Shown: positions 1-9,835, counted from the stretch's first letter. The stretch: DNA of 64,000 bases from Maribacter thermophilus (GCF_001020565.1 NZ_LDAS01000001.1:1154402-1218401), one strand, 5' to 3'. Numbers and translations: made by a program. Notes: generated by a model from the sequence alone, not told the origin.

Positions 1-1279
1 ACGAAGGTGCTTTATCATACCAATTGTCCCATTTCCACATATTCCATGCATAAATGGTCTTTGGCTCCCATTTCTTTTTATTTACCACATACAGGGGTTT
101 CCAAGAGGTATTCACCACCGTATACCCATCCTCTACCAACTGGTTGGGCAAATAACGATTGGTTTCGAACTCAAAAACGATAATATCTTTCGGAATCTTA
201 ATTTTTCCATCGGGTCTAAACCCTTCCCATACACACATTTGCTTGTTGTGTTTCTTTACAATTTGGTTCATCCTTACCAAGAAATGCCTGTATAACTCGT
301 GCACATCGTTGTCTATATTGTGCTTTTTGATGTAATCCTGCACAGAGGGATCATTGGCCACTTTATCAAAAATGGCCTCGTCACCACCAATATGAAAATA
401 AGGGCTGCTCTTGAATATGGATGCTATTTCCCCAATAATTACATCCAAGGCCTCATACGCTTCCTCTTTTCCCATATTTATGATCCAGGGGTTTGTAAGG
501 GTATCCTGGATAGCAAATATTTCGGGATATTCCTTTACGAACGGACTAGAATGGCCCGGTACATCGATCTCGGGAATTATGGTTATTCCCCGTAACTGTG
601 AATATGCCTCCAGTTCCTTCAACTGCTCAAAAGAATAATGCCTGTTAGGGGTAGATAGCTTGGTGTATTTTGTTGAAGGCAACGTAAAGGATTGATAATC
701 GGTAAAATGCAATTGTAAAAAATTGATCTTATAGAATGCCGCCAAATCTATTAACTTTTTTAGTGTAGGTATATCGTGCCATTGTCTTGCCAGATCCACC
801 ATCAGCCCACGGTACGAAGCATCGGGGGCATCTTTTAGGGTCAATACAGGAAACATTAATTTACCTTCCTCCTCTACTACCAGTTGTAACAAGGTGGCTT
901 TGGCCTTTGCCAATGCCTTGTAACTAGCGCCCATTACCTTAACGGTCTTGCCGATCTCAATGGAATAGGCCTCCCCTGCCATTGCAGTATCTATCTGAAA
1001 AAGTATATCCGCTTCATGGTTGTTGGTCTCTGTTGTAACTAATGTGCTATTGGTAATTTTTTGCACTTCAGAGATAAACAGGTCCAATAAAGGGTACACC
1101 TCGGCTTGTGGAGAATACAATTTACTTTGGTCCGATAATACAAGTACTTCGTTTCCCTTGTCAATTGTTTTAGGATAGGGAACAACACTAGCTTCCAAAT
1201 CTTTGGTTTTGACCGTTGTAGTTTGGTCACAGGCAATAAAAAGCAGCATAAAGAACGCTAACGATACTATTTGTCTCAT
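1..1279 (-). CDS. GH20 beta-N-acetylhexosaminidase, lipoprotein (3' end outside window)
   Basis: The reading frame stays open to the left edge, so only the N-terminal ~425 residues are present. It begins with a lipoprotein signal (LLFIAC, lipidated Cys17), followed by a GH20 N-terminal alpha/beta domain and the TIM barrel. The GH20 signature HIGGDE is seen at residues 296-301, with Asp300/Glu301 as the expected substrate-assisting Asp and acid/base Glu; PEIDVPGH upstream is also typical. The family releases terminal beta-linked GlcNAc/GalNAc from glycans. It is the most distal visible gene of the minus-strand polysaccharide locus, 121 bp after the preceding gene, and probably acts at the cell surface or in the periplasm. 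Family assignment is firm; the exact glycan is not known. Confidence 0.93.
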   Translation of the reverse strand, partial: MRQIVSLAFFMLLFIACDQTTTVKTKDLEASVVPYPKTIDKGNEVLVLSDQSKLYSPQAEVYPLLDLFISEVQKITNSTLVTTETNNHEADILFQIDTAMAGEAYSIEIGKTVKVMGASYKALAKAKATLLQLVVEEEGKLMFPVLTLKDAPDASYRGLMVDLARQWHDIPTLKKLIDLAAFYKINFLQLHFTDYQSFTLPSTKYTKLSTPNRHYSFEQLKELEAYSQLRGITIIPEIDVPGHSSPFVKEYPEIFAIQDTLTNPWIINMGKEEAYEALDVIIGEIASIFKSSPYFHIGGDEAIFDKVANDPSVQDYIKKHNIDNDVHELYRHFLVRMNQIVKKHNKQMCVWEGFRPDGKIKIPKDIIVFEFETNRYLPNQLVEDGYTVVNTSWKPLYVVNKKKWEPKTIYAWNMWKWDNWYDKAPS

Positions 1280-1400
1280 TGTTTTTTTGGTTTGGATGGA
1301 TTATATAAACATAAAGGTCGGTCGTTTAAACATTTAATGTAATTAATACCAAGCGAATAGCACATCTCTTTGGATTTTTACCACGAGGGAATCTTCCGTA

Positions 1401-3140
1401 CTATTTTCCCAGTGCCGTGCCGGCGATACGCTTTTCAATATCCGAAACAAAGTTCATGATTCTATCACCGGAAACCAGGTAGTTTTCGGTTCCGTATTTT
1501 TTGTCCATGGTATGTGCCAGTTCCTTCAACCCGTTAAGGGATTTGGTCAATGAAACCAAGTTTTCTTTTGTAGGACGATCACGGTTTATCACATACCGCA
1601 GGTAAGCTTCAATATGTGGCATGCTTATCTTTATAAAATCTTCCATCAGCAAAAGCTCCCCATTGATCTTCTGATACGCTTCTTTTGAAAGTGATTTTTT
1701 AATCGATGCCACATCGGAAATCGATTTTTGGCACATGGCCAAAGCCTCTTTACGGTCGGCGATCGCCATATGTATTATTTCTTCGGTCGGATTATAAACA
1801 AAAGCCTCTATCAAGGCATTGTTCTTAATATCGTCGGGATTCCATTTCATTATGGATTTTCCCGTATGCAATACCTGCCCGGTCATATAATCCAGAGAGG
1901 CTATTCTACTATGCTCTTGAACCCAAACTCCCTTAAAATAATAGACAAGGTTGCCAATATCATTGGTTCTCTTTAGCACTTTTATCATGGTAGGCGCCGC
2001 TGCTTCTCCAAATTTTTCGGTTGCCCAATCTTTCCATACATCCTCTACATTTACATAGGGATCTTTGGTAAAGCGTGCGAGCGCATACAAATTTATCTCG
2101 TTAAAATTATTGAACAACGTTTGGTTATCTTCCCAATAGGTACGCATGGCCAAGGTCTTAATACTCTTGTTATGCTCAATGGCATGCTGTACCCTAGTCT
2201 GTATCTCTTCGGGAAAACAGTACGGCACCAAAGACCTGCCCCAGTATTCGCCAACACCATCGAACAATATGGACGCCTTGGTCTGTGTGCGCATCATAAT
2301 ATTGTTCGGCCCCTTGTACGGATCCCAATCTCCAGGTTGCGACTTATGTACCATTAAGAAAGACTCGTTTCTACGTTCTAGTTCCTTTAAGGCCTCTAAC
2401 AAAAGGTTTTCTTGATAGGGATAATGGCTAAAGGTCAGAATAGAAAAGTCTTTTCCGGCACGGTTGGCCCCTTTGATCACGGCCGCCATAAACTCGGTTA
2501 AATAATCTGCCTGAGAGTAATATTGGTTTTCCCCTTTATGCCATGTAATAGGCTTTTGCCATTTTATACCCGGAAAATAATTAAGGTCATCTAAAATGGG
2601 TGTCTCCCATAGAAAAAAGTCCGTAGCATCTACCTCGGGGAAGGTTTTAAAAAGAGCATAGGTTCTTTCTTCATAAAACTTCCAGAGCAGGCCATTATCT
2701 AAATATTTTGCTTCTGGATAAAGGTTAAAAAAGCTATTTTCATCATTACTATAGTAATCCATGCCCGGTAAACTGGGTTCTCCCCCACTTAGGGTAATTC
2801 GGATCCCATGATCCTTAAACCATTTTAACCCTTTTTTATACTTGGCCAATTCTTCCGGATTTCCTTTTTTATCTATCTCTGGAAAACCTTCTATATCCAA
2901 GTATTTATAGGTAATTGCATTTCCTCCGCCATAGATCCGTACCTCATCTACATCGTATTCAAGAATCTTCTTTTTTGTCATTTCAAAATACCCTTCCAAT
3001 GCAGGATCCATGAGCAGTCCAAGTCTAAATCCTATAGCAAGGTTGTATTTCTTTTCTTCTTTGGTTTGACCGGTTACGCGAAGTACCAGTGCTAATATAA
3101 AAAGTAGTAATAGCGCTCTCTTTTTTATGATGCCTTTCAT
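1401..3140 (-). CDS. Secreted TIM-barrel-like protein, possible glycoside hydrolase, unrecognised family
   Basis: This 579-residue protein has a signal peptide (hydrophobic residues ~9-23, cleavage near VTGQ). I do not recognise a named family. The first ~370 residues have alternating beta/alpha character with Trp-rich loops and acidic residues (FLWETP near residue 175), as in a TIM-barrel hydrolase. The segment NEINLYALARFTKDP followed by VWKDWATEKFG resembles the barrel-to-helical-domain region of GH67/GH115 alpha-glucuronidases, where an N..NWYAFGRL and a W..FG pattern occur; this is a visual resemblance only. The C-terminal ~170 residues are helical. It lies 30 bp downstream of the sulfatase, so it is probably cotranscribed and acts on the same glycan. 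Confidence 0.75.
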   Translation of the reverse strand: MKGIIKKRALLLLFILALVLRVTGQTKEEKKYNLAIGFRLGLLMDPALEGYFEMTKKKILEYDVDEVRIYGGGNAITYKYLDIEGFPEIDKKGNPEELAKYKKGLKWFKDHGIRITLSGGEPSLPGMDYYSNDENSFFNLYPEAKYLDNGLLWKFYEERTYALFKTFPEVDATDFFLWETPILDDLNYFPGIKWQKPITWHKGENQYYSQADYLTEFMAAVIKGANRAGKDFSILTFSHYPYQENLLLEALKELERRNESFLMVHKSQPGDWDPYKGPNNIMMRTQTKASILFDGVGEYWGRSLVPYCFPEEIQTRVQHAIEHNKSIKTLAMRTYWEDNQTLFNNFNEINLYALARFTKDPYVNVEDVWKDWATEKFGEAAAPTMIKVLKRTNDIGNLVYYFKGVWVQEHSRIASLDYMTGQVLHTGKSIMKWNPDDIKNNALIEAFVYNPTEEIIHMAIADRKEALAMCQKSISDVASIKKSLSKEAYQKINGELLLMEDFIKISMPHIEAYLRYVINRDRPTKENLVSLTKSLNGLKELAHTMDKKYGTENYLVSGDRIMNFVSDIEKRIAGTALGK

Positions 3141-3170
3141 TTCTTATGGTTGCGGAATACTTGGTTGGTA

Positions 3171-4616
3171 TTATTGCTGGTTGAATGTAAATACCTCCGA
3201 CGGTGATCTGGCGGTATTAAAAATATCTTCCATTTTTTTAACAACATCGGGGTGCTTGTCCGCTATATTATTCTCTTCTCCGATGTCCGTTTTCAGGTTG
3301 TACAACTCCATCTGTGCATTGGGGCTTTTAAACACATTGTAACGAACGGCCTTCCAATCGCCCATTCTTACAGCCTGTCGGCCGCCCATTTCATGAAACT
3401 CCCAATACAGGTATTCATGTTCTTTTTGCTGTTCGGTTTCCCCTAATAAGGTGGGTAGAAAAGAAATTCCGTCAATATTCGAAGGAGATGCTACACCGGC
3501 AATATCGGAGAAGGTAGGCAGTATGTCCCAAAAGGCCGAAACAAGCGCTGTTTTACTATTTGGTTTAATTTTTCCTGGCCATTTGGCAATCATGGGAACA
3601 CGTATTCCCCCTTCGTAAAGATCTCTTTTAATCCCCTTTAACGGCCCGTTGCTATCAAAGTACTCGGGGTCCGCCCCTCCCTCATTATGTGGGCCGTTGT
3701 CTGAAGTGAATATAATAATCGTATTGTCAGAAATACCCATTTCCTCTACCTTCTTAACTATTTCCCCTACCTGTATATCCAACACTTCCATCATGGCCGC
3801 AAAGGCAGCACGTGGGGTCTCTTGCCCCCCATAATAACCGCCCTCATAGGGTTTTTCTGGAGAAAATTTATCGATATATTTTTTTATGATGTCTTCTGGG
3901 GCGGCCAGCTCTGCATGAGGAATTACGGAAGGCACGAACAAGAAAAAGGGGTTGTCCTTATTGGTTTCTATAAATTGTAACGTCTTTTCTTGAATCAGAT
4001 CTGGCGCATATATTTCCTTTTTCCCATTTATATTTTCAGGGAGCACAATAGAATCTGTATTGCTCCACAGATGATCCGGATAATAGTGATGCGCCTGACG
4101 CTGGCAATTATATCCGTAGAATTGGTCAAAACCTTGTTTGGTCGGGTCCCCTTCAGAACCCGGATACCCAAGTCCCCATTTTCCAAAAGCCCCGGTCACA
4201 TAGCCCGCTTTTTTTAAGGCTTTGGCAACCGTATAGGTACTGTCAGGTATGGGGTACTGCCCCTCTGGCTCCAACTCTTTGTTTCCCCTCACCACGGTAT
4301 GCCCGGTGGTCATCCCCGTCATTAAAGCACAGCGAGAGGGCGCACAAACACTTGTGCCCGCATAATGCTGGGTAAAGACCATACCGTCTGCAGCCAGTTT
4401 ATCTATATTCGGCGTATTAAATTTCTCTTGTCCAAAACAACTTAAGTCCCCATAACCAAGGTCATCCGCAATTATATATATGATATTTGGTTTCTGAACC
4501 ATCTTATCACCCGCTATTTCAGCGGTATCGACTGCAGCTTTTTTTCCTTGTTCTTTACAGCCTATAAAGGCCAGTACAAAAAGTACCGGGAGCAAATAAA
4601 TTGTTCTGTTTTTCAT
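3171..4616 (-). CDS. S1-family formylglycine sulfatase, lipoprotein
   Basis: This 481-residue protein has a lipobox FIGC (Cys20). The sulfatase active-site motif CAPSRCALMTG starts at Cys91, the residue converted to formylglycine, and the early metal-binding Asp pair is seen in ADDLGYGD (Asp51/52). Further typical motifs are GKWGLG, PFFLFVPSVIPHAELAAP, FTSDNGPH and the C-terminal sulfatase subdomain. Family members hydrolyse sulfate esters on carbohydrates. Placement in a SusCD locus next to a GH20 and glycosidase-like proteins indicates removal of sulfate from an imported or surface-bound glycan before exo-glycosidases act. No anaerobic or FGE-type maturase for it is evident in the window; the EgtB protein near 38.2-39.3 kb shares the FGE fold but not that job. 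The substrate subfamily cannot be fixed by eye. Confidence 0.93.
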   Translation of the reverse strand: MKNRTIYLLPVLFVLAFIGCKEQGKKAAVDTAEIAGDKMVQKPNIIYIIADDLGYGDLSCFGQEKFNTPNIDKLAADGMVFTQHYAGTSVCAPSRCALMTGMTTGHTVVRGNKELEPEGQYPIPDSTYTVAKALKKAGYVTGAFGKWGLGYPGSEGDPTKQGFDQFYGYNCQRQAHHYYPDHLWSNTDSIVLPENINGKKEIYAPDLIQEKTLQFIETNKDNPFFLFVPSVIPHAELAAPEDIIKKYIDKFSPEKPYEGGYYGGQETPRAAFAAMMEVLDIQVGEIVKKVEEMGISDNTIIIFTSDNGPHNEGGADPEYFDSNGPLKGIKRDLYEGGIRVPMIAKWPGKIKPNSKTALVSAFWDILPTFSDIAGVASPSNIDGISFLPTLLGETEQQKEHEYLYWEFHEMGGRQAVRMGDWKAVRYNVFKSPNAQMELYNLKTDIGEENNIADKHPDVVKKMEDIFNTARSPSEVFTFNQQ

Positions 4617-4689
4617 ATCGGACTATTTAAACATTATTGTGGATTTATATATAGGCACCAATACATACAATGAACGACTCTTAGTCATA

Positions 4690-6711
4690 TCATTTAAAAT
4701 TAACATGTATCGTATTCCCTTCTCTAATATACCTATCAAATATTGTTTTGTTTTTATCATCCACGACTTTTACATGAAGTTTTTTTCCTTTTCTTTCTAC
4801 ATAAATATCAAAGTCTTCTCCAAACGCCTTTATTCTTTTTAGAGCCATATGATCCCATTTTTTTGGTAATCGGGGCGTGCTTTTAAAACTATGTAACCCT
4901 GTTGGCACAATACCAAAGACCCCTTCTGTGAACACACGACAATAAAGGCCACTCTCGGCGGACAACTGTGCCATATTACCTTCTGGGTATGCCTCTACAA
5001 CATAAGGCACACGATCACCCAAAAGTCGTTTTGTGGAGAACTCATCCAGTTTCTCCAACGATTCTTCCGTATTACCGGCCAAAAACGTACCTCTTAATGC
5101 ATATAAGGTGCCCCTGTCCCAGAAAATTTCTGAAATAGCCTTGTTCTCATCATTTTTTTCGACATGTACCCCGTTTTCTGACCACAGTTTTTCAAAAAGA
5201 GCTTTTATCGTACCTTCTTTACGATCGTTGATCCCTACCACAAGGGGCAGGCAGATCCAATGTCTTAATTTGGTATGTTCTTTATAATATTTATAAGTGT
5301 CGATTCCTTCAATAGTGGCTCCAAAATAAGCTTCTATGGCCTTTTTTAAAGCTTTGGCTTGTTTGGTATAGGTTTGTAACTCCCTACCATTCACGTTTAA
5401 CGAACGCCCAAGGTCTACGGCCAACCCTAAGGCACCGTAGTATAAACTAGAAGTAGATAAATTGGCAGTTCCGGTAGCGATTCTACCTTCCATCTCATCC
5501 GATTCTGAAGCTACCACTCCCTCATCGTTCAATTGCCTTCTATTGTACTCTAAACACCAAGTTATCAAAGGCCACAGCTCTTTTGCAATATTCTTATCTC
5601 CACTTGTCAAGGCAAATTGCGCGGCTCCATAAGCGATCATTGCAGCATCTCCCCTATCTAAAGTACTTTTGGGCGCATCGCCTTCCATTTCAAAAGAATA
5701 GGGAAGGTTGGTGTACGCATCGTTTGTTTCCTTATCAAAGATTCTGTAAACGTTTAAAGACGCTTCGTTTCCAGTGGCATACCCTAAATATGGAAAAAAG
5801 GGTCCTACATATTCCGCTTGATCATTGGCCCAAAAACCAACGTAATATCGGCCTCCTCCCGGAGAGTGTGTCAACCCTAATTTTGATTCAAAAATACTTT
5901 CAGAGGCCCGTATCTTAGAAAAACCGAACAAGGTGTTTAAAGTAGCATCGGGAGTAACCAGTTCTAAAGAATTCTTCATTTGGGCCAAAAACTGTAAACG
6001 TTCCCCGTAAAATTCCTTATCGACAATCTTGATCCTCTCCTCATTGTTCATCGTAGCGGAGATACCGATAGAAAATGTGTACGATTCATTCGGAGCCAAG
6101 GATACCTGACTCTTTATATTCGAATCTACATAAATGGTGTAACTGCCCTTTGCCCCTTCGGTCTTTGATATGGTTTCCTTGTCCCCACCTTTTAATGTTA
6201 TGGTAGAGGTACCTGTATTGGTCATGGTCCATTGTTCGACAAAAAGTCGTTGACTCATAGAAGGGTAAAAAGTACGGGTAAGCGTAATGCCGTTAACCGC
6301 TTCGTGGTTTAATGTCAGCATGCCATTAATAATAACCTCTGAAACGGGTCCGGGTACATAAATTCTATCACCTACGGCAATGGAAGGAAGAATATCGTCC
6401 GAATATGTATTTTTAAGGTAGGCCCTATAGGCTTTCCAGTCCGGATCATCGGTTTTTAAAAACGTGCGCAACTGGGGGAAAAAAATCTCACGGCTCACCG
6501 TAACACCCCTATTCTCATCAATGTCGTAGCTCACGATACCCGAAACCCTTTTTCCCGAAAGCTCTATATTATCTTTATAAGGATGGTTATCATCAGCGGT
6601 AACATTCAGTCGAATTTCATCCAACTTTTTTATTTCCCAATGCTTTTGCTGTGCCATTAGCCCTTGAAAGACCAAGATGGCGGTCAAAGCCAAAATATTC
6701 TTCATTCTCAT
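4690..6711 (-). CDS. Secreted six-hairpin glycosidase-like protein
   Basis: This 673-residue protein has a signal peptide (cleavage near LMAQ). Residues ~25-220 are beta-rich, with the sequence pattern of an N-terminal beta-supersandwich; residues ~260-600 look like an (alpha/alpha)6 toroid, including YYVGFWANDQAEYVGP, YSFEMEGDAPK, ASESDEMEGR and RGTLYALRG, which carry candidate catalytic acids. The C-terminal ~80 residues are beta-rich. This layout occurs in GH65, GH78, GH116 and related six-hairpin glycosidases, but I cannot assign one. It starts 10 bp after the GH63-like gene and is followed 73 bp later by the sulfatase, so it is part of the same operon. It probably acts in the periplasm on oligosaccharides. 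Confidence 0.78.
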   Translation of the reverse strand: MRMKNILALTAILVFQGLMAQQKHWEIKKLDEIRLNVTADDNHPYKDNIELSGKRVSGIVSYDIDENRGVTVSREIFFPQLRTFLKTDDPDWKAYRAYLKNTYSDDILPSIAVGDRIYVPGPVSEVIINGMLTLNHEAVNGITLTRTFYPSMSQRLFVEQWTMTNTGTSTITLKGGDKETISKTEGAKGSYTIYVDSNIKSQVSLAPNESYTFSIGISATMNNEERIKIVDKEFYGERLQFLAQMKNSLELVTPDATLNTLFGFSKIRASESIFESKLGLTHSPGGGRYYVGFWANDQAEYVGPFFPYLGYATGNEASLNVYRIFDKETNDAYTNLPYSFEMEGDAPKSTLDRGDAAMIAYGAAQFALTSGDKNIAKELWPLITWCLEYNRRQLNDEGVVASESDEMEGRIATGTANLSTSSLYYGALGLAVDLGRSLNVNGRELQTYTKQAKALKKAIEAYFGATIEGIDTYKYYKEHTKLRHWICLPLVVGINDRKEGTIKALFEKLWSENGVHVEKNDENKAISEIFWDRGTLYALRGTFLAGNTEESLEKLDEFSTKRLLGDRVPYVVEAYPEGNMAQLSAESGLYCRVFTEGVFGIVPTGLHSFKSTPRLPKKWDHMALKRIKAFGEDFDIYVERKGKKLHVKVVDDKNKTIFDRYIREGNTIHVNFK

Positions 6712-6721
6712 TATCCGTTAT

Positions 6722-8065
6722 TTAGAAATTTTGAAGTTCTTGATCTATATTCAACAACATCCAATTATCGTTCGCTACCCCATCGAGTACATTCTCGATA
6801 CAAAGGTTCCAACTAACAAAACCTACAATTTTTCCATCTTCGTCTACATGATCGTCACTTGGAGCCAAAGCTACCCCGGTATCCGCATCATAGTTTTCGT
6901 GCATGGTATCATGTTTTTCAATGTCTTTCAATAATAGGTTTGCCACAGTGTTTCCCATCCACGCAATTTCTTCTTCATATCCATAATTTTTAAGACCTAT
7001 GGAATAAATGTAATTTACAATTGGCCAAACGGGCCCTTGCCAGTTAGAAAAGGGAACAATTATGTTTTTATTGTTATAGTCCACATCTTGAAGAGAAAGC
7101 GACCTAAAGCCATATTTAGCCTTCATATGATCGGTACTCAACAAATACTTTTCTATCATTGCCTTTCCATCTTTCATCGGTGCGATTCCTGCCATTAAAG
7201 GTACAAAAGAAGAATAGCTTATTCTTTTATAAAAACGTCCGGTCTCCCTATCAACCGTATAATATATTCTATCTTCTTTAGACCACAGGTATTCATTAAT
7301 GGCCTTTTTCAGGTCTTCTGCTTTTTTGGCATATGTTTGCGCATCCTCATCTTTACCGAGTATTTTTGCTATGGCCGATTGGGCAAGGTATTCCTTATAC
7401 TGCAAGGCACTGGCGTCCGGAGCTAAAAAAGAACGGGTATCTTCTTGAAAATAATTCATGGCGGGGTTATTGTCCGCACCACTTTGCATGGCAATATCCC
7501 AATAAAAAAGTCCTGTTTTTTCATCCTGTTGTGTACGCTCCCTATACGCCAAAACTTTTTTTAGCTGTTCGTAATATGGTGCTACCCAAGAAAAATCATT
7601 TGCGCCTTTTGAAGACAAATAAACCCCTTGTGACAAATAGGGTTTCATGGCAAATTTTCCAAAAATGGGTCTTGGTCCCTTCGTGGTGGCACAACCCGAG
7701 ACATACCCCTCTTCATCGATCCCCTTTATCAAGTTCAAGGCCCAGTATTTTAAATATTCCGGCTTTCCTTTGCTTACAAAGTAATTGCCCATAAAAAAGC
7801 CGTCCCAATCCCACATTTGCTTATAAAAACCGGAGGGAATAAGGTACGGGTGCTCTAAATAACCTTCTGCCGGTTGAATCACTTTTTTGGCCTGTTGCTC
7901 AAAGCTTTCGCTTAATTGCGTATATAATTTTTTTAGATGTTCTTTATTCGAAAAGTCATCCACTATATCCGTATTTCTTAATGTATCATTCTTTGGTGTT
8001 TTTTCCTTTTGTTTACAACTTGCTATAACCCCAATGGTTATGCAAAGTAGAAGTGTTTTTTTCAT
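6722..8065 (-). CDS. GH63/GH37-like (alpha/alpha)6 glycosidase, lipoprotein
   Basis: This 447-residue protein has lipobox IASC (Cys17). Typical toroid motifs of the trehalase/GH63 clan are visible: MWDWDGFF (residues 84-90), a DxxSFLAPD-type segment in the middle, PFSNWQGPVWPIVNY (the (N/Y)W(R/Q)GP(V/I)W signature) and MHENYDADTG near the C-terminus. The Asp of WDWD and an acid in the later segments are the expected general acid and base. The family hydrolyses alpha-glycosidic bonds with inversion. It is the first enzyme gene after susD, separated from it by a 290-bp gap rich in inverted repeats. Substrate is unknown. Confidence 0.82.
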   Translation of the reverse strand: MKKTLLLCITIGVIASCKQKEKTPKNDTLRNTDIVDDFSNKEHLKKLYTQLSESFEQQAKKVIQPAEGYLEHPYLIPSGFYKQMWDWDGFFMGNYFVSKGKPEYLKYWALNLIKGIDEEGYVSGCATTKGPRPIFGKFAMKPYLSQGVYLSSKGANDFSWVAPYYEQLKKVLAYRERTQQDEKTGLFYWDIAMQSGADNNPAMNYFQEDTRSFLAPDASALQYKEYLAQSAIAKILGKDEDAQTYAKKAEDLKKAINEYLWSKEDRIYYTVDRETGRFYKRISYSSFVPLMAGIAPMKDGKAMIEKYLLSTDHMKAKYGFRSLSLQDVDYNNKNIIVPFSNWQGPVWPIVNYIYSIGLKNYGYEEEIAWMGNTVANLLLKDIEKHDTMHENYDADTGVALAPSDDHVDEDGKIVGFVSWNLCIENVLDGVANDNWMLLNIDQELQNF

Positions 8066-8143
8066 CTATCTCTTAGTTCTAATAATATGTGGCCCCAATG
8101 GGGCAAATATTTTTTTTCAAAATTTGAAACCATTGATCAGGTC

Positions 8144-8177
8144 TCATTCAATACTTACTTGCCGTAAAATTGAATGA
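8144..8177. repeat. Inverted repeat between susD and the first enzyme gene
   Basis: The arms TCATTCAAT (8144-8152) and ATTGAATGA (8169-8177) are a perfect 9-bp inverted repeat with a 16-nt spacer. In the transcript of the minus-strand locus this would be a stem-loop 60-75 nt downstream of a second potential structure-rich region and upstream of the GH63-like gene. A second, GC-rich hairpin (GCCCC-AAT-GGGGC, 8091-8103) lies just before the next start codon. Possible roles are partial termination or mRNA processing that lowers enzyme expression relative to SusCD. Arms are seen; role is inference. Confidence 0.45.
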
Positions 8178-8355
8178 ATCGGTTTTAGTTAATATTTGGA
8201 GTCATGAACAACATTACTTTTTCATAAACGACATTAGCCGAAAAGAACGCCCAATACTCTTTCTCTTTCTTTTAAGGGAAATACCCGAAGCATTTTGCGA
8301 CGTCCTTTTTTCGACTAACAAACTAACAGCCAATTCAACAATTATAAATATTTTA

Positions 8356-9819
8356 CTACCAATTAGGGTTGTTGGGAGCCAAATTCGGGTTAATATCGAT
8401 CTCACTCTGTGGTACCGGCCATAGCTCGTGCTTACCGGCCACAAAATTGTATCCCTTACTTGTCATGACTTCCGCCGCCTTGCCCCATCGAACCAAGTCG
8501 AAGTATCTTTTTTGCTCAAAGCACAGTTCTACCCTTCTTTCATGGTAAATGGCCTCTCTCATTTGTTCTTTTGATATAGTGGCATTGATCAATGGCACTT
8601 GTGCACGCGTTCTGATAGGATTTATATAATCAACAGCTTCTGAGGTACGATCTAATTCATTCAATACTTCTGCCTGTAACAACATAATATCTCCCAAACG
8701 TATTACCACGTAGTTGTTATCTACAAAGTATGGAGTACCAGCGGTATAGTCTTCAAAAGCGACCAATCCTTTTTTACAGTTGTAACCAGTGGTAGACCAT
8801 TCTTCTTTATAGACATCACCACTAAATATGTCACCGTCACGAAGAATAGAAGCTGCCAAACGAATATCACCAGGTTCAAATTCATCTACCAAATCTTGGG
8901 TAGGCAGCATAAAGCCGATACCGCCCCAATCTATGTCTGAAGTTCTAGGGGCCATCCATCCGTTACGGTTATAACCTTCACGGTCACTGGAGCCACCTGT
9001 CTGAAAGTTTACTTGAAAGATGACCTCTTGGTTGGTTTCGTTACCTATACCAAAAATAGCCGCAAAGTCATCAGATAGTCCGTACCCATAATCATTGATC
9101 ACACTATTAAGCAAAGGTTCCGCTTCTTTCCATTTTTTCTGAAAAACATAGGCTTTTGCCAAAAGGGCTTTTGCAGCACCTTCGGTGGCTCTTCCCAAGT
9201 CACCATCAGATAATTCGTTTGGTTTTTTAAGACCCTCTATAGCCGACATTAGATCACCTTCAATAAACGCCCATACTTCGCTAGCGGGACTTCTAGAGAT
9301 ATCATAGTCCTCCGGACTATTAGGTTCGGTAACAATTGGCATATCGCCGTACCTTATCACTAGGTCGAAATAGCATAGTGCCCTAAGAAATTTGGCTTCT
9401 GACAATAATTGCTCTTTGGCAGCTGCATCTATGCTTTCAGTTGGCATCTCCTGGATCTTTTGAATGGCAAGGTTGGCCCTGAATACAGGAACAAAATAAG
9501 CCTTCCATTTATCTACAAAAATGTGGTTATCGGCAGATGCTATAAATTTCTGAACCTGATCCATACCAGGTTGGTCAGAGGGGCCTCCCCCTCCTTTATC
9601 GGCATCATCGGACTGTACGTCCTCTACAATAGACATTGCTCCGTACACGGTATAACCTTGTATACCGTCATAAATTGAATTGACAGCCTGTGTGGCCTCT
9701 TCTTCATTTGTATAGAAAGTACCTACACTAAGTGACCCCAAGGGTTCTTTTTCCAAGAAAGAATCATCGCAAGAATATACGCCTAAAGCCAGTAAACTAA
9801 TATATATGTATTTCTTCAT
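8356..9819 (-). CDS. SusD/RagB-family glycan-binding lipoprotein
   Basis: This 487-residue protein has a lipoprotein signal (GVYSC, Cys17) followed by DDSFLEKEP, the usual SusD N-terminus. The TPR-like helices with the ALCYFDLVIRYGDMPIV segment, the SusD-specific insertion and the C-terminal RRVELCFEQKRYFDLVRWG and KHELWPVPQSEIDINPNL motifs are all family hallmarks. SusD proteins sit on the outer membrane and form a lid over the SusC channel, capturing oligosaccharides. It is 16 bp downstream of susC, forming the usual susCD pair. Confidence 0.97.
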   Translation of the reverse strand: MKKYIYISLLALGVYSCDDSFLEKEPLGSLSVGTFYTNEEEATQAVNSIYDGIQGYTVYGAMSIVEDVQSDDADKGGGGPSDQPGMDQVQKFIASADNHIFVDKWKAYFVPVFRANLAIQKIQEMPTESIDAAAKEQLLSEAKFLRALCYFDLVIRYGDMPIVTEPNSPEDYDISRSPASEVWAFIEGDLMSAIEGLKKPNELSDGDLGRATEGAAKALLAKAYVFQKKWKEAEPLLNSVINDYGYGLSDDFAAIFGIGNETNQEVIFQVNFQTGGSSDREGYNRNGWMAPRTSDIDWGGIGFMLPTQDLVDEFEPGDIRLAASILRDGDIFSGDVYKEEWSTTGYNCKKGLVAFEDYTAGTPYFVDNNYVVIRLGDIMLLQAEVLNELDRTSEAVDYINPIRTRAQVPLINATISKEQMREAIYHERRVELCFEQKRYFDLVRWGKAAEVMTSKGYNFVAGKHELWPVPQSEIDINPNLAPNNPNW

Positions 9820-9835
9820 TATTTCGTTTTTTAAA

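Noticed and set aside
299-638. Plus-strand open frames of 75-98 residues at the left end
   Set aside because: They are shadows of the minus-strand GH20 gene, whose frame shows the HIGGDE signature.
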